From Mesobacillus sp. S13 (GTDB taxonomy: Bacteria; Bacillota; Bacilli; Bacillales; Cytobacillaceae): a stretch of DNA of 64,000 nt. Positions 1 to 13,451 of this stretch are shown here, piece after piece. Under the pieces are notes generated by a model that saw only the letters and a program-made list of their open reading frames with translations, ran no database searches and was not told the origin of the DNA. The stretch is taken from positions 1,817,001-1,881,000 of the forward strand of contig NZ_CP084622.1 in the NCBI RefSeq assembly GCF_020422885.1. Direction: 5' to 3'. Numbering within the stretch: position 1 is the first letter of the stretch; each line of letters begins with the position of its first letter. A program made the position numbers and the translations under genes.

Positions 1-89
1 AAAACCATAACATCATAGAAGGACCCGACCTTGAAACGATTCAAGAGGTTGACAAAGAGACAAGAAGGTATGTAAAGTCACTACTATAA
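1..89 (+). CDS. dxr: 1-deoxy-D-xylulose 5-phosphate reductoisomerase, C-terminal end (partial)
   Basis: Only the last 28 codons are present, in the frame that ends at the TAA at 87-89; the peptide ends ETRRYVKSLL. The start lies upstream of the window. The call rests mainly on context: in Bacillus the gene immediately before the site-2 protease rasP and proS is dxr, the second enzyme of the non-mevalonate isoprenoid pathway. The tail (IQEVDKETRRYV) looks like the C-terminal helix of Dxr, but it is too short to be decisive. Confidence 0.6.
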   Translation, partial: NHNIIEGPDLETIQEVDKETRRYVKSLL

Positions 90-139
90 TTTAAGTCTCG
101 ATAGTGGATTCTTATCCTATTAAAAGGTGGTTAGAAAAT

Positions 140-1402
140 TTGAATACAGTTATTGCCTTTATCGTCATTTTTGGCGCCCTTGTGTTTTTCCATGAACTAG
201 GGCACTTGATTTTCGCCAAACGTGCAGGAATCCTCTGCCGTGAATTTGCAATTGGGTTTGGTCCAAAGGTCTTTTCGTTTAAGAAAAATGAAACGACTTA
301 TACCATCCGCCTCCTGCCTATCGGAGGGTTTGTCAGAATGGCTGGCGAAGATCCGGAAATGATTGAGATCAAGCCTGGGCATAGAGTAGGGATGCTTTTT
401 AATGACAGTGAAGAAGTTGAAAAAATCATTCTGAATAATAAGGAAAAGTATCCAGACGCGAGAGTTATCGAAGTAGAAAAAGCCGATATCGAACGCGAGC
501 TCTATCTTAAGGGATATGAAGAAGGGGAAGATGATAGCCAGTTGACATCTTTTCCAATCAGTAAAACAGCGGTTCTTGTCGAAAATGGAGTAGAAACTCA
601 AATTGCTCCATTTGACAGACAGTTCGGTTCAAAATCACTTGGAAAGAGAACGATGGCTATCTTTGCCGGTCCGATGATGAACTTTATCCTTGCAATGGTT
701 ATTTTCATCATCCTAGCCATCTTTCAGGGAATCCCGTCTAACGAACCTATCCTAGGAAAGCTGACTCCGGATGGCAGTGCTCTCAAGGCGGGTCTGCAAG
801 AGGGTGACGTCATTAACAGCATTGAAGGATCAGAGGTTTCAAGCTGGCAGGATGTGGTTGAAATTATCCGTAAGAATCCTGGGAATGAACTTGATTTCTC
901 GATCGCTCGTGAAGGGCAGAATATCGAATTGCCTGTTACACCTGCAGTACAGGATGTTGAAGGCGAAAAAATCGGATTGATCGGCGTCTACAGTCCGGTA
1001 GAAAAGTCCCCGTTGAAATCAATATCCTATGGCGTGAAGGAAACGTACTTTTGGACAAAAGAAATTTTCAGCATGCTAGGAAAATTACTGACCGGCCAAT
1101 TCTCGATCGATGCTTTGTCGGGACCTGTGGGGATTTATGTCTCAACTGATACGGTCGCTAAATCCGGCATTTTCTATCTAATGAAATGGGCGGCAATCCT
1201 GAGTATCAACCTTGGAATCATGAACCTGCTGCCATTCCCCGCATTGGATGGCGGCAGGCTGACCTTCTTTGCAGTGGAAGCGCTGAGAGGCAAGCCAATC
1301 GATAAGCAAAAAGAAGGCATGGTCCACTTCATCGGCTTCGCGCTGTTAATGCTGCTGATGCTGGTGGTTACATGGAATGATATTCAAAGATTCTTCCTGT
1401 AA
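140..1402 (+). CDS. rseP: Site-2 zinc metalloprotease RseP/RasP
   Basis: This is a membrane-embedded protease that cleaves anti-sigma factors and other membrane proteins inside the bilayer (in Bacillus, RsiW and FtsL). The zinc-binding HELGH motif lies at about residues 18-22 in the first membrane segment. A PDZ domain follows in the middle of the protein, and the second active-site motif, LDGGRL, is near residue 369 in a C-terminal membrane segment. I chose the TTG at 140, giving 420 aa, because it follows the ribosome binding site AAAGGTGG (123-130) at a normal distance and gives the family N-terminus MNTVIAFIVIFG. A GTG at 104 is in frame but has no such site. The gene follows dxr and precedes proS as in B. 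subtilis. Confidence 0.96.
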   Translation: MNTVIAFIVIFGALVFFHELGHLIFAKRAGILCREFAIGFGPKVFSFKKNETTYTIRLLPIGGFVRMAGEDPEMIEIKPGHRVGMLFNDSEEVEKIILNNKEKYPDARVIEVEKADIERELYLKGYEEGEDDSQLTSFPISKTAVLVENGVETQIAPFDRQFGSKSLGKRTMAIFAGPMMNFILAMVIFIILAIFQGIPSNEPILGKLTPDGSALKAGLQEGDVINSIEGSEVSSWQDVVEIIRKNPGNELDFSIAREGQNIELPVTPAVQDVEGEKIGLIGVYSPVEKSPLKSISYGVKETYFWTKEIFSMLGKLLTGQFSIDALSGPVGIYVSTDTVAKSGIFYLMKWAAILSINLGIMNLLPFPALDGGRLTFFAVEALRGKPIDKQKEGMVHFIGFALLMLLMLVVTWNDIQRFFL

Positions 1403-1410
1403 CTTATAGC

Positions 1411-1445
1411 TTCCTGCCCGGTCATGACCGGGCAGGAAAATTTTT
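1411..1445 (+). terminator. Hairpin terminator after rseP
   Basis: The perfect inverted repeat CCTGCCCGGT/ACCGGGCAGG at 1413-1434 is flanked by an A-run and followed by TTTTT. It sits between rseP and proS. Confidence 0.75.
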
Positions 1446-1477
1446 AAAAACATGAACTTATCCTAATGAGGTGTTAA

Positions 1478-3184
<1,707 letters not shown>

Positions 3185-3191
3185 TCAGATG

Positions 3192-3222
3192 GCGGATCCT
3201 TTTTAAGGGTCCGCTTTTTTAT
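3192..3222 (+). terminator. Hairpin terminator after proS
   Basis: The stem GCGGATCC/GGGTCCGC, with one G-T wobble, has a 7-nt loop and is followed by six T residues. It lies just after the proS stop codon. Confidence 0.85.
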
Positions 3223-3409
3223 TTGCTAGGGGATAACAATATATATATATATCGAAATGGTAATATCAAACACAGGTAACGATACCAGCAATTTATGTTA
3301 TAATAACCTTTGCTATTAAACATGATTACATCCAACTAGTGTTGTTTTTAAACGGGCATAATCGCCTGATAGATAGAATTTAAGCTTTTCAGATGGGAGA
3401 GAAATAACC
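3223..3409 (+). promoter_or_regulatory. polC upstream region with a possible -10 box
   Basis: This AT-rich spacer holds a short run of AT dinucleotides (about 3238-3252). A perfect TATAAT is at 3299-3304, about 106 bases before the polC start. No convincing -35 hexamer lies 17 bases upstream, so this is only a weak promoter proposal. Confidence 0.3.
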
Positions 3410-6400
3410 ATGGGTGATCTTTCTTCAGGGAAAAAAGAAAGGTTTCAGCTCCTGCTGCAGCAGATGCAGCTAACAGAAGATGCAATTGTCACTCATTTTC
3501 AAAATGCTGAAATTGATAGGGTAGTGATCGAGAAACAAGCAAGGAAATGGCATTTCTTTTTCCAGTTTGAAAAAATCATTCCTTGTCAGCTGTATAACAC
3601 ATTCATTGGCAAGCTGGAACAGACTTTCTCGCATATTGCGAAAATATCATACTCGGTAAGAGTGCTTGAACAGGCAATAAGTGACAAGGAAATCCTTGAT
3701 TACTGGAAGTCGTGCATTAAAGAAATAGACGGCATTGCCCCTCCATTGTTAAAGCTCCTGAACGAGCAAGTTCCCCAAGTCCAGGGAACAAAACTCATTT
3801 TAACAGCTAGAAATGAAACTGAAGTACTTGCTCTTAAGCGTAAGTACGGCAGCATTATTGCTGAGATTTATCAGAGTTTCGGTTTTCCTTTACTGACGAT
3901 TGATGCGGTCGTAAGTGAAGAAAGTTCTTCAGACGAATATGAGAAATTCATGAAGGCGAAAGAGAAGGAAGACCAGGAACGCGGCTTGATGGCGATGATC
4001 GAGATGCAGAAGAAGGAAGCAGAACAAGCCAAGGGCGATGGAGTGCCGCAGGATGGCCCTGTTAATATAGGGCTAACAATCAAGGATGATGCTGACTTCC
4101 GCAAGCTTGAAGACATCGTTGATGAAGAGCGCCGTGTAGCAGTTGAGGGCTTTGTATTCTTTGCCGAAACGAAAGAGCTTCGCAGTGGCAGGACGCTTTT
4201 GACCTTCAAGATTACGGACTATACGAGCTCCATCATGGTAAAGATGTTCTCTCGTGATAAAGAAGACGCGGCTATTTACCAGCGTATTACAAAAGGGATG
4301 TGGCTAAAGGTAAGAGGAAGCATCCAGAATGACACCTTTGTCCGCGACCTTGTCATGATTGGTAATGACGTGAATGAAATCAAACCTAAAGGAAGAATTG
4401 ATTCTGCGCCAGAAGGCGAAAAAAGAGTCGAGCTTCACCTTCATACACCAATGAGCCAGATGGACGCGGTATCGTCTGTCAGCGCACTCGTTGGCCAGGC
4501 TGCAAAGTGGGGCCACAAAGCTGTGGCAATTACAGACCATGCAGTTGTGCAATCCTATCCTGAAGCATTTGGGGCAGGAAAGAAAAATGATATCAAAATC
4601 CTTTACGGTGTGGAAATTAACCTTGTTGATGACGGGGTACCGATTGCTTACAATGACGCGCACCGAGTTCTGGCAGACGACACATATGTCGTATTCGACG
4701 TCGAAACAACAGGATTGTCTGCAGTATACGATACAATCATTGAATTGGCGGCTGTCAAAATCCGCGACGGTGAAATCATCGACCGGTTCGAGTCTTTCGC
4801 AAATCCGCATCACCGCTTGTCGGCGACGACCATCAATCTTACCGGTATAACCGATGATATGGTCCGAAATGCACCGGAAGTAAGTGAAGTACTGCAAAAG
4901 TTCCATGAATGGACAGGTGACAGTGTCCTGGTTGCCCATAACGCTTCATTCGATATGGGCTTCCTGAACGTCGGCTATAAAAAGATCGGAATAGGTAAAT
5001 CGCCAAATCCGGTAATCGATACCTTGGAGCTTGGCCGCTTTCTGTATCCTGACATGAAAAACCATAGATTGAATACCTTGGCGAAGAAATTCGATATTGA
5101 GTTGACTCAGCATCACCGCGCAATCTATGATGCTGAAGCTACCGGCTATTTATTACTGAAAATGCTCAAGGATGCTGCCGAAAAAGGACTGGAATATCAC
5201 GATCAGCTTAATGACAATATGGGTCAGGGAAAAGCATTCCAAAGAGCGCGCCCATATCATGCTACTTTGCTGGCTAAAAATGAAGCCGGAATGAAAAACA
5301 TCTTCAAGCTTGTTTCGACTTCCCATATTGATTACTTTTACAGAGTCCCGAGAATTCCGCGATCCCTTCTGAACAAGCATCGTGAAGGGATCCTTATTGG
5401 TTCCGCATGCGACAAGGGTGAAGTTTTTGAAGGCATGATGCAAAAAGGGCCAGAAGAGGTCGAAGAAGCAGCACAGTTTTATGACTATCTGGAAGTCCAT
5501 CCGAAAGCTGTTTATGCCCATCTGCTCGAGCTTGAATTAGTGCGCGACCAGAAGGCACTTGAAGATATCATTAACAATATCGTCAAGCTTGGGGAGAAGT
5601 TGGACTTGCCAGTTGTGGCGACCGGGAATGTTCATTACTTGAATGAAAATGATAAAATCTATCGAAAAATCCTGATTAATTCCCAGGGTGGAGCTAACCC
5701 GCTAAATCGCCATCAGCTTCCTGATGTGCACTTCAGGACAACAAATGAGATGCTAGATGCCTTTAAGTTTTTAGGAGAGGCAAAGGCGAAAGAGATTGTT
5801 GTTGAAAATACAAACAAGATCGCTGACATGATCGATGTCATCAAGCCGATCAAAGACGATCTTTACACGCCGAAAATCGAGGGCGCAGATGAAGAAATGC
5901 GCAGCATGAGCTATGGAATGGCGCGCAGCATCTACGGGGACGACCTTCCTGAAATCGTTGAGGCCCGTCTAGAAAAAGAATTGAAGAGTATCATTGACAA
6001 CGGATTTGCCGTTATCTATTTGATTTCTCATAAACTTGTTAAAAAGTCACTGGATGATGGCTATTTGGTAGGTTCACGTGGTTCGGTAGGATCTTCCTTC
6101 GTAGCGACGATGACGGAGATCACCGAGGTTAATCCGCTGCCGCCGCATTATGTATGCCCTAAGTGTAAAAAATCAGAGTTTTTCAATGATGGGTCAGTCG
6201 GTTCGGGGTTTGACCTTCCGGATAAGGATTGCCCGGATTGCGGAATTAAATACAAGAAAGACGGCCACGACATACCGTTTGAAACCTTCCTTGGTTTCAA
6301 AGGGGACAAAGTACCCGATATCGACTTGAACTTCTCGGGTGAATACCAGCCACGTGCCCATAACTACACAAAAGTTTTGTTCGGTGAGGATTATGTTTAT

Positions 6401-7735
6401 CGTGCAGGTACAATTGGTACGGTTGCGGATAAAACGGCCTATGGGTATGTAAAAGGCTACCAGGGCGACAATAACCTCCAGTTGCGTGGAGCGGAAATCG
6501 ACCGTTTGGCATCTGGCTGTACCGGTGTAAAACGGACGACTGGACAGCACCCAGGCGGAATCATCGTTGTTCCGGATTACATGGACATTTTTGATTTTTC
6601 TCCAATTCAGTTCCCAGCAGACAGCAGCACGTCAGAATGGAAAACAACTCACTTTGATTTCCATTCGATTCACGATAACTTGTTGAAGCTGGATATTCTC
6701 GGGCACGATGACCCGACTGTTATAAGGATGCTTCAGGACTTAAGCGGGATTGACCCTAAGACGATTCCGACTGATGACCCTGAAGTGATGAAGATTTTCA
6801 GTGGAACAGAATCGCTCGGAGTGACTGAACAACAAATCATGTCGAAGACGGGATCGTTGGGAATCCCCGAGTTCGGTACGCGCTTTGTTCGTCAGATGCT
6901 TGAGGACACAAAGCCGACGACCTTCTCTGAGCTCGTACAGATCTCAGGTCTGTCCCACGGTACGGACGTTTGGCTCGGCAATGCTCAAGAATTGATCCAT
7001 AATAATATCTGTAACCTCAGCGAAGTAATTGGCTGTCGTGATGATATCATGGTCTACCTGATTTATCAGGGATTAGAGCCGGCATTCGCGTTTAAGATTA
7101 TGGAATCTGTCCGTAAGGGTAAAGGGCTGTCAGATGAAATGGAAGAGGAAATGCGCAAGAATAAAGTGCCAGAATGGTATATCGATTCTTGCAAAAAAAT
7201 CAAGTACATGTTCCCTAAAGCCCACGCGGCTGCATATGTGTTGATGGCCGTGAGAATCGCGTATTTCAAAGTGCACCATCCGCTTATGTATTATGCAGCA
7301 TACTTCACGGTCAGGGCAGATGACTTTGATGTCGATGCAATGGTTCGTGGTTCCGAGAGCATCCGGGCAGTGATTGAAGAAATCAATGCTAAGGGTCTTG
7401 AGGCGTCGACAAAAGAGAAAAACTTGATGACCGTTATGGAACTTGCGCTTGAAATGTGTGAGCGAGGATTCGGGTTCGCTAAAGTAGATTTGTACAAATC
7501 TAGTGCGTCAGAGTTCATTATCGAAGGCAATAAACTGATCCCGCCATTCAATGCGATCCCTGGACTCGGGACGAACGCGGCGATTAATATCGTCAAAGCA
7601 CGGGAAGAAGGAGAATTCCTTTCCAAAGAAGATCTTCAGCAGCGAGGCAAAATTTCCAAGACAATTCTGGAATACCTCGACAATCATGGCTGCCTGGAGG
7701 GCATGCCGGATCAGAACCAGTTGTCATTATTCTAA
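3410..7735 (+). CDS. polC: DNA polymerase III alpha subunit, PolC type
   Basis: This is the main replicative polymerase of low-GC Gram-positive bacteria. It has built-in 3'-5' proofreading. At 1441 aa it has the family's usual length. In order it shows an N-terminal region, an OB fold (about residues 230-330), a PHP domain beginning with LHLHTPMS (about 343), a DEDD exonuclease inserted in it (FDVETTGLS, about 428), the rest of PHP, a zinc-binding loop with paired cysteines (CPKCKKSE and CPDCG, about 915-945), and the palm with [12 protein letters not shown] (about 970). The C-terminal QLSLF is a sliding-clamp-binding peptide. The ATG at 3410 follows GGGAGAG. Confidence 0.98.
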   Translation: MGDLSSGKKERFQLLLQQMQLTEDAIVTHFQNAEIDRVVIEKQARKWHFFFQFEKIIPCQLYNTFIGKLEQTFSHIAKISYSVRVLEQAISDKEILDYWKSCIKEIDGIAPPLLKLLNEQVPQVQGTKLILTARNETEVLALKRKYGSIIAEIYQSFGFPLLTIDAVVSEESSSDEYEKFMKAKEKEDQERGLMAMIEMQKKEAEQAKGDGVPQDGPVNIGLTIKDDADFRKLEDIVDEERRVAVEGFVFFAETKELRSGRTLLTFKITDYTSSIMVKMFSRDKEDAAIYQRITKGMWLKVRGSIQNDTFVRDLVMIGNDVNEIKPKGRIDSAPEGEKRVELHLHTPMSQMDAVSSVSALVGQAAKWGHKAVAITDHAVVQSYPEAFGAGKKNDIKILYGVEINLVDDGVPIAYNDAHRVLADDTYVVFDVETTGLSAVYDTIIELAAVKIRDGEIIDRFESFANPHHRLSATTINLTGITDDMVRNAPEVSEVLQKFHEWTGDSVLVAHNASFDMGFLNVGYKKIGIGKSPNPVIDTLELGRFLYPDMKNHRLNTLAKKFDIELTQHHRAIYDAEATGYLLLKMLKDAAEKGLEYHDQLNDNMGQGKAFQRARPYHATLLAKNEAGMKNIFKLVSTSHIDYFYRVPRIPRSLLNKHREGILIGSACDKGEVFEGMMQKGPEEVEEAAQFYDYLEVHPKAVYAHLLELELVRDQKALEDIINNIVKLGEKLDLPVVATGNVHYLNENDKIYRKILINSQGGANPLNRHQLPDVHFRTTNEMLDAFKFLGEAKAKEIVVENTNKIADMIDVIKPIKDDLYTPKIEGADEEMRSMSYGMARSIYGDDLPEIVEARLEKELKSIIDNGFAVIYLISHKLVKKSLDDGYLVGSRGSVGSSFVATMTEITEVNPLPPHYVCPKCKKSEFFNDGSVGSGFDLPDKDCPDCGIKYKKDGHDIPFETFLGFKGDKVPDIDLNFSGEYQPRAHNYTKVLFGEDYVYRAGTIGTVADKTAYGYVKGYQGDNNLQLRGAEIDRLASGCTGVKRTTGQHPGGIIVVPDYMDIFDFSPIQFPADSSTSEWKTTHFDFHSIHDNLLKLDILGHDDPTVIRMLQDLSGIDPKTIPTDDPEVMKIFSGTESLGVTEQQIMSKTGSLGIPEFGTRFVRQMLEDTKPTTFSELVQISGLSHGTDVWLGNAQELIHNNICNLSEVIGCRDDIMVYLIYQGLEPAFAFKIMESVRKGKGLSDEMEEEMRKNKVPEWYIDSCKKIKYMFPKAHAAAYVLMAVRIAYFKVHHPLMYYAAYFTVRADDFDVDAMVRGSESIRAVIEEINAKGLEASTKEKNLMTVMELALEMCERGFGFAKVDLYKSSASEFIIEGNKLIPPFNAIPGLGTNAAINIVKAREEGEFLSKEDLQQRGKISKTILEYLDNHGCLEGMPDQNQLSLF

Positions 7736-7845
7736 TGGGGTTTGTGAATAAACTACTGGTTAGGCACGCCATAACTGCCGTTTGTTTGCAATAAATATCT
7801 GGTTATGTTATATTTTTATTGGAAATACTAAGGATATCTCTGGCA

Positions 7846-7878
7846 GATGAGAGTGGGGCAACCCGCTCTTTCTTGTTT
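7846..7878 (+). terminator. Hairpin upstream of rimP (terminator-like)
   Basis: AGAGTGGG and CCCGCTCT form a stem with one wobble around a GCAA-type loop, followed by a T-rich stretch. It probably ends polC transcription or acts in the leader of the rimP-nusA operon. Confidence 0.6.
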
Positions 7879-7949
7879 GTTAGGCACTTTTACGGGGATA
7901 AAAACCAAATAGTGATTAAGTAATGAGGTTGTGTCAAAGGAGGGATTTT

Positions 7950-8420
7950 ATGAGCAAGATTACCGAAGTTGTGGAAGAGCTAGTAACTCCCATCTTAAAT
8001 GAAAACGAACTAGAATTGGTAGACATCGAATATGTCAAAGAAGGAAAGAACTGGTTCCTGCGCGTATACATTGATAAGGACAGCGGAATTGATATCGAAG
8101 AATGCGGCATCGTCAGTGAGCGCCTTAGCGAAAAGCTCGATGCCATTGACCCAATCCCGCATAACTACTTTTTGGAAGTCTCCTCACCAGGTGCAGAACG
8201 CCCGCTGAAAAAGGAGAAGGATTATCAGAAAGCAATCGGCAAGAATGTCTTCATCAAAACCTATGAACCAATTGATGGGGAAAAGGGTTTCGAAGGAATC
8301 TTGACCGAATTCAACGGCGAAACCGTCACTGTTGAAATGAAAATCAAAACTCGCAAGAAGAAAGTTGTCATCCCATTTGATAAGGTTGCCAGCGCGAGGC
8401 TTGCAGTTACTTTTTCATAA
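7950..8420 (+). CDS. rimP: Ribosome maturation factor RimP
   Basis: This cytoplasmic protein assists maturation of the 30S ribosomal subunit. At 156 aa it matches the family length. An alpha/beta N-terminal domain ([19 protein letters not shown]) is followed by the SSPGAERPL segment near residue 80 and a C-terminal SH3-like barrel. I chose the ATG at 7950 because it follows AAAGGAGGG (7937-7944). A longer reading from 7923 lacks a good ribosome binding site. It is the first gene of the rimP-nusA-rnpM-infB operon. Confidence 0.96.
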   Translation: MSKITEVVEELVTPILNENELELVDIEYVKEGKNWFLRVYIDKDSGIDIEECGIVSERLSEKLDAIDPIPHNYFLEVSSPGAERPLKKEKDYQKAIGKNVFIKTYEPIDGEKGFEGILTEFNGETVTVEMKIKTRKKKVVIPFDKVASARLAVTFS

Positions 8421-8621
8421 TCTGTCCAGAAAATATCTGCAGTTAAATAATTTAAGGATCAATTCGAACCTTTCGTTTTCTAGCAAAAGTTCTATATGCT
8501 AAAACGTATGCATCCCTCACAGGAAGATGAAAACGTTTCAGGTGTGAACTGGCGGGCTAAGGGCAGAGTTTCGAAAAGAGCCTTACAAAGTAGGGTAGTA
8601 AAAAAGGGGGATTTAAATCTC

Positions 8622-9731
8622 ATGAGCAGCGAATTGTTGGATGCTCTTACGATTCTTGAAAAAGAAAAAGGAATTTCCAGGGACATCTTGATTGATGCCA
8701 TCGAAGCAGCGTTAATTTCTGCCTATCGCCGTAACTTTAACCAGGCACAAAACGTACGAATCGATTTGAATTTAGGAAATGGTTCAATGCGTGTTTTTGC
8801 AAGGAAAGAAGTTGTTGACGAAGTATTCGATCCACGTCTGGAAATCTCATTAGAAGATGCACAAAAGATCAATCCGAACTACGTGGTTGAAGATGTCGTT
8901 GAACTTGAAGTAACTCCTAAAGATTTCGGAAGGATTGCCGCCCAGACTGCCAAGCAGGTAGTGACACAGCGTGTCCGCGAAGCAGAAAGAGGAATCATCT
9001 ATTCTGAGTTCATCGATCGTGAAGAAGATATCATGACAGGTATCGTTCAGCGCCAGGATCCTAAGTTCATTTATGTAAGCCTGGGTAAAATTGAGGCGAT
9101 CCTGCCAGCAAATGAACAGATGCCGAACGAGCACTACAAGCCTCACGACCGCATCAAAGTATTCATCACCAAGGTTGAAAAAACCACTAAAGGTCCACAA
9201 ATCTTCGTTTCCAGAACCCATCCGGGACTGTTAAAGAGACTATTTGAGATTGAAGTTCCTGAAATCTATGATGGAACTGTTGAAATTAAATCAGTTGCGC
9301 GTGAAGCAGGAGACCGTTCGAAGATTTCTGTTCACTCAGACAATCCGGAAGTAGATCCGGTTGGTTCATGTGTCGGCCCACGTGGAACTCGTGTCCAGGC
9401 TGTCGTCAATGAGCTCAAGGGTGAAAAAATCGATATCGTGAAATGGTCTGAAGACCCAGTCGTATTTGTTGCCAATGCATTAAGCCCGTCGAAGGTATTG
9501 GATGTCATTGTCAACGAAGAAGAAAAGGCGACTACCGTTGTTGTTCCCGATTATCAGCTGTCGCTTGCAATCGGTAAGCGCGGACAAAATGCTCGACTTG
9601 CTGCAAAGTTGACTGGCTGGAAGATTGACATCAAAGCAGAGACTGAGGCTAGGGAGTCCGGGATTTATCCTCGTGACAATGAGCCGCTGTTGACTGCAGA
9701 TGACGAATTTGAAGATGAAGACATCGATTAA
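8622..9731 (+). CDS. nusA: Transcription termination/antitermination factor NusA
   Basis: NusA binds RNA polymerase and nascent RNA and controls pausing and termination. At 369 aa it matches Bacillus NusA and lacks the C-terminal repeats found in E. coli. It has an N-terminal polymerase-binding domain, an S1 domain ([20 protein letters not shown]), and two KH domains (one containing [14 protein letters not shown]; the second with [14 protein letters not shown]). I chose the ATG at 8622 because it is preceded by AAAAAGGGGG (8601-8610) and gives the family N-terminus [17 protein letters not shown]. The open frame extends 42 codons upstream, probably by chance. The C-terminus is acidic. Confidence 0.96.
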   Translation: MSSELLDALTILEKEKGISRDILIDAIEAALISAYRRNFNQAQNVRIDLNLGNGSMRVFARKEVVDEVFDPRLEISLEDAQKINPNYVVEDVVELEVTPKDFGRIAAQTAKQVVTQRVREAERGIIYSEFIDREEDIMTGIVQRQDPKFIYVSLGKIEAILPANEQMPNEHYKPHDRIKVFITKVEKTTKGPQIFVSRTHPGLLKRLFEIEVPEIYDGTVEIKSVAREAGDRSKISVHSDNPEVDPVGSCVGPRGTRVQAVVNELKGEKIDIVKWSEDPVVFVANALSPSKVLDVIVNEEEKATTVVVPDYQLSLAIGKRGQNARLAAKLTGWKIDIKAETEARESGIYPRDNEPLLTADDEFEDEDID

Positions 9732-9747
9732 TGTGAGGTGAATGATC

Positions 9748-10029
9748 GTGAACAGCCGTAAAAAGGTTCCTATGCGAAAATGTGTCGCAACCGGTGAAAT
9801 GAGACCGAAAAAAGAACTAGTTCGCATCGTTCGCTCAAAGGAAGGGGAAGTCTCCATCGACCTGACAGGCAAGAAATCAGGCAGAGGCGCTTATCTTTCT
9901 AAAGATAAAGAAGCAGTGCAATTAGCAAAGAAACGCAATATATTGTCCAAACAGCTTGAAACACAAGTGGACGATGCACTATACGATGAGCTGAATGATC
10001 TCATCGAAAAGGAGAGCAGACTATCCTGA
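9748..10029 (+). CDS. rnpM: RNase P modulator RnpM (YlxR)
   Basis: This 93-aa nucleic-acid-binding protein belongs to the YlxR family, reported in B. subtilis to bind RNase P RNA and modulate its activity. It carries the family signature [21 protein letters not shown] and GRGAYL. I chose the GTG at 9748 because GAGGTG (9735-9740) lies 7 bases upstream. An in-frame ATG at 9742 is too close to that site. Its stop codon overlaps the next start (TGATG). Confidence 0.9.
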   Translation: MNSRKKVPMRKCVATGEMRPKKELVRIVRSKEGEVSIDLTGKKSGRGAYLSKDKEAVQLAKKRNILSKQLETQVDDALYDELNDLIEKESRLS

Positions 10030-10331
10030 TGAACTCAAATCAATGGATGTCATTGCTTGGCTTAGCCAATCGAGCACGGAAAATCATCTCAGGGGAAGAG
10101 CTTTCCGTCAAAGAAATCAGAAACGGGAAGGCGAAACTCATTTTGCTTTCTGCGGATGCATCCGCAAATACTACAAAGAAGATTACCGACAAGTGCAAAT
10201 CCTATAATGTACCTTATAAAGTGGTACCGGACCGGTACCAGCTTGGCCAGGCGATCGGCAAGGAAGCACGTGTTGTAGTAGCCCTGTTGGACGAGGGTTT
10301 TGCAAAAAAACTGTTGACGTTGCTCGATTAA
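10029..10331 (+). CDS. rplGA: L7Ae-family K-turn RNA-binding protein (YlxQ/RplGA)
   Basis: This 100-aa protein has the L7Ae/L30e/S12e fold. It shows the family's N-terminal helix ([16 protein letters not shown]), the central LILLSADAS strand and turn, and the [19 protein letters not shown] segment. Family members bind kink-turn motifs in RNA; its cellular target is not evident here. The start overlaps the rnpM stop by one base, which suggests translational coupling in the nusA-infB operon. Confidence 0.92.
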   Translation: MNSNQWMSLLGLANRARKIISGEELSVKEIRNGKAKLILLSADASANTTKKITDKCKSYNVPYKVVPDRYQLGQAIGKEARVVVALLDEGFAKKLLTLLD

Positions 10332-10350
10332 TTCTAGCGGGGGTGAAGAT

Positions 10351-12648
10351 ATGAGTAAAACACGCGTTTATGAATATGCAAAGAAGCATAATTTATCGAG
10401 TAAAGACGTGATTATAAAATTAAAAGAAATGAACATTGAGGTTTCTAATCATATGACTGCAATGGAAGATGAAACCGTGAGAAAGCTTGACGCTGTTTAC
10501 AACAAGAAAGAAGATAAGCCACAGCAGCAAAGCCAGCAAAAGGCTTCACAGGGACAGAAGCAAGCCCAGAACCGCAACCAAGGCCAAAAGCCTAATCAGG
10601 GCCAGAATCGCAATCAATCCCAATCCCAAAACCAAAATCAGCAAAGAAATAACCAGGGACAGCCAAAAGCTCAGCTTAAGACAACAGCCAGTGCCTTTTC
10701 AGACGATGAGCGCCGCGCTACAACTCCTGAAAAGGTGAAAAGCTCAGCAGCTGCCAAAAAGCCTGGAAACTCCCAGCCTTTCAATAAAAATAACAACAAG
10801 AACAAACAGAACAACAAGAACAGAAACCAGCAAAACCAGAATAAAGGAAGACAGAACCAGCAGCCGGCTCAACAGCAGCCGAAAAAGGTCAAAGAACTTC
10901 CTTCAAAAATCACTTTCAGCGAATCTTTGACAGTAGCTGAATTGGCAAAGAAGCTGAACCGTGAGCCATCTGAAATTATCAAAAAGCTCTTCATGCTCGG
11001 TGTCATGGCTACCATCAACCAGGACCTGGATAAAGATGCGATTGAATTGATTGCTACTGATTACGGTGTTGAAGTTGAAGAAGAAATCAAAATTGATGCA
11101 ACTGACCTTGAGGTATACTTCACAGAAGATGATGAAGCTTCATTGGTGGAAAGACCATCTGTTGTTACAATCATGGGTCACGTTGACCATGGTAAAACAA
11201 CGCTGCTTGATTCGATCCGCAACACGAAAGTCACTGCAGGTGAAGCAGGCGGTATCACTCAGCACATCGGTGCTTACCAAGTTGAAGATAATGGCAAAAA
11301 AATCACATTCCTGGATACACCTGGTCACGCAGCTTTCACGACAATGCGAGCTCGTGGTGCAAAGATCACCGATATCACAATCCTTGTCGTAGCTGCTGAT
11401 GATGGTGTCAAGCCACAGACAGTAGAAGCATTGAACCATGCGAAAGCTGCTGAGGTACCGATCATCGTAGCGGTAAACAAAATGGATAAAGAGTCTGCAA
11501 ACCCTGACCGAGTCATGCAGGAATTGACAGAGTATGGGCTGGTACCAGAAGCATGGGGCGGCGAAACAATTTTTGTTCCAATCTCCGCGCTTACTGGCGA
11601 AGGTATCGACAGCTTGCTTGAAATGATTCTGCTAGTTGGTGAAGTGGAAGAATATAAAGCTAATCCAAACAGAAACGCAATTGGTACTGTTATTGAAGCA
11701 CAGCTTGATAAAGGCCGTGGATCTGTTGCCACCTTGCTTGTACAGAATGGTACATTGAAGATTGGCGACCCAATTGTTGTCGGAAACACATTCGGCCGTG
11801 TCCGTGCGATGGTAAATGATTTAGGACGCCGCGTTAAAGAAGCTGGTCCATCAGCGCCAGTTGAAATTACTGGTCTTAACGATGTTCCTCAAGCTGGTGA
11901 TCGTTTTGTTGTATTTGAAGACGAAAAAACAGCACGCCAGATTGGTGAAGTACGTTCACAAGAGGCATTGCAGGCACAGCGCAGTGAAAAAACGCGCGTC
12001 AGCCTCGATACATTGTTTGAACATATGAAACAAGGGGAAATGAAAGACCTAAATCTAATTATTAAAGCCGACGTCCAAGGTTCAGTTGAAGCACTTGCAG
12101 CAGCATTGCAGAAACTGGACGTGGAAGGTGTAAATGTAAGAATCATTCACACTGGTGTTGGTGCGATCAATGAGTCTGACATCACACTTGCAGCAGCTTC
12201 CAATGGTATCGTCATCGGATTCAACGTCCGTCCTGATAATAATGCGAAACGCGCTGCAGAGTCAGAAAGCGTCGATATTCGACTGCACCGCATTATCTAC
12301 AAAGTGATCGAAGAAATCGAATCAGCGATGAAGGGCATGCTTGATCCGGTTTATGCTGAAAAAGTCATCGGCCAGGCTGAAGTCCGCCAGACTTTCAAGG
12401 TATCGAAAATCGGAACGATTGCCGGTTCTTATGTCACTGACGGTAAAATCACTCGTAACAGCGGTGTACGTTTGATCCGTGACGGAGTCGTCATCTTTGA
12501 AGGTGAAGTCGATGCACTGAAACGCTTCAAAGACGATGCGAAGGAAGTATCACAGGGATATGAGTGTGGTATTACCATTAAAAACTTCAATGACCTCAAG
12601 GAAGGCGATGTTATTGAAGCATATATCATGGAAGAAGTGGAACGTTAA
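10351..12648 (+). CDS. infB: Translation initiation factor IF-2
   Basis: This GTPase places initiator tRNA on the ribosome. At 765 aa it has an N-terminal winged-helix subdomain ([22 protein letters not shown]). A long disordered linker rich in Q, N, K and P covers about residues 50-180. The second N-terminal subdomain follows, then the G domain with GHVDHGKTT (about residue 275), DTPGHAAF and NKMDKE, and the C-terminal domains. The ATG at 10351 is preceded by GGGGGTGA. The linker contains short repeated NQGQ and NRNQ blocks and is the fastest-changing part of the protein. Confidence 0.98.
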   Translation: MSKTRVYEYAKKHNLSSKDVIIKLKEMNIEVSNHMTAMEDETVRKLDAVYNKKEDKPQQQSQQKASQGQKQAQNRNQGQKPNQGQNRNQSQSQNQNQQRNNQGQPKAQLKTTASAFSDDERRATTPEKVKSSAAAKKPGNSQPFNKNNNKNKQNNKNRNQQNQNKGRQNQQPAQQQPKKVKELPSKITFSESLTVAELAKKLNREPSEIIKKLFMLGVMATINQDLDKDAIELIATDYGVEVEEEIKIDATDLEVYFTEDDEASLVERPSVVTIMGHVDHGKTTLLDSIRNTKVTAGEAGGITQHIGAYQVEDNGKKITFLDTPGHAAFTTMRARGAKITDITILVVAADDGVKPQTVEALNHAKAAEVPIIVAVNKMDKESANPDRVMQELTEYGLVPEAWGGETIFVPISALTGEGIDSLLEMILLVGEVEEYKANPNRNAIGTVIEAQLDKGRGSVATLLVQNGTLKIGDPIVVGNTFGRVRAMVNDLGRRVKEAGPSAPVEITGLNDVPQAGDRFVVFEDEKTARQIGEVRSQEALQAQRSEKTRVSLDTLFEHMKQGEMKDLNLIIKADVQGSVEALAAALQKLDVEGVNVRIIHTGVGAINESDITLAAASNGIVIGFNVRPDNNAKRAAESESVDIRLHRIIYKVIEEIESAMKGMLDPVYAEKVIGQAEVRQTFKVSKIGTIAGSYVTDGKITRNSGVRLIRDGVVIFEGEVDALKRFKDDAKEVSQGYECGITIKNFNDLKEGDVIEAYIMEEVER

Positions 12649-12929
12649 TGGTAGTAGGCTTAGCAGCCTGTGAATGCATCATCTATGATGCTCATTCTCT
12701 AAAGGAAAAGAGAGCTGTCCTGCAGCGGATCATCACGAGGCTGAAGCAGAAGTATAATATTTCGGTTTCCGAAGTGGATCATCAAGATGTTTGGCAGCGG
12801 ACGACAATTGCTGTTGCGGCTGTCTCCGCATCAAAGGTGTCAACAGAAAGAGAACTCCAGAATGCCTTGAAAATGATTGACTCTTTTCCAGAGATCGAAC
12901 GTACCATCACCGAAATAGAATGGCTTTGA
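12648..12929 (+). CDS. ylxP: DUF503 family protein YlxP
   Basis: This 93-aa ferredoxin-like-fold protein of unknown precise function always travels with infB and rbfA. The family features CECIIYDAHSLKEKRAVL and VSEVDHQDVWQRT are visible. The start overlaps the infB stop (TAATG), so it is probably translated by coupling. A role in ribosome assembly is inferred only from its neighbours. Confidence 0.92.
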   Translation: MVVGLAACECIIYDAHSLKEKRAVLQRIITRLKQKYNISVSEVDHQDVWQRTTIAVAAVSASKVSTERELQNALKMIDSFPEIERTITEIEWL

Positions 12930-12948
12930 TAGAACGAGGTGATTGAAA

Positions 12949-13329
12949 ATGGGTCATAGAGTAAACCGTGTTGGCGAACAAATGAAAAAAGAATTAGGCG
13001 ATATCATCAGCCGTAAAATCAAGGATCCGCGAGTAGGTTTCGTAACAGTAACAGATGTCCAGGTTACTGGGGACCTGCAACAAGCAAAGGTTTATATCTC
13101 TGTTTTAGGCGACGAACAACAGAGGGAAGATACTCTTAAAGGATTAGCTAAGGCCAAAGGCTTCATCAGGACAGAAATTGGCCAAAGAATCCGTCTGAGG
13201 AAAACCCCTGAACTGATCTTTGAATTTGACGAAACGATGGCTTATGGTAATCGTATCAATTCACTGATCCATGAGCTGCACAGGGATGAGCAGCCTGGAA
13301 AAGAAGAGCAAGAAAAGGACAATGATTAA
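12949..13329 (+). CDS. rbfA: Ribosome-binding factor A
   Basis: RbfA is a KH-fold cold-shock protein that binds the 30S subunit and is needed for 16S rRNA 5'-end maturation. The 126-aa sequence shows the family segments [42 protein letters not shown] and the C-terminal [14 protein letters not shown] chose the ATG at 12949 rather than the in-frame TTG at 12943 because CGAGGTGA (12936-12942) directly abuts the TTG. The charged C-terminal tail is variable in the family. Confidence 0.95.
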   Translation: MGHRVNRVGEQMKKELGDIISRKIKDPRVGFVTVTDVQVTGDLQQAKVYISVLGDEQQREDTLKGLAKAKGFIRTEIGQRIRLRKTPELIFEFDETMAYGNRINSLIHELHRDEQPGKEEQEKDND

Positions 13330-13371
13330 GCGGAGTTGACATATTTGTCATCACTATTGATCTTGATATGA

Positions 13372-13407
13372 AAAATGGATAGACACTTTTGTCTATCCAT
13401 TTTTTTC
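13372..13407 (+). terminator. Terminator after rbfA
   Basis: The perfect stem AAAATGGATAGACA/TGTCTATCCATTTT has a 4-nt loop and continues into a T-run. It separates the nusA-rbfA operon from truB. Confidence 0.85.
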
Positions 13408-13451
13408 GATAAAGCTACCATCAATACATAATGAAAATGAGGGTGAAAGAT

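Noticed and set aside
104..139. Upstream GTG start for rseP
   Set aside because: No ribosome binding site precedes it; the TTG at 140 has one and gives the family N-terminus.
4304..4939. 211-codon minus-strand open frame inside polC
   Set aside because: It lies wholly within the PHP/exonuclease part of polC, has no start signal, and its composition is that of an antisense shadow.
8496..8621. 42-codon N-terminal extension of nusA
   Set aside because: The extension is unlike NusA, and the ATG at 8622 follows a strong ribosome binding site.
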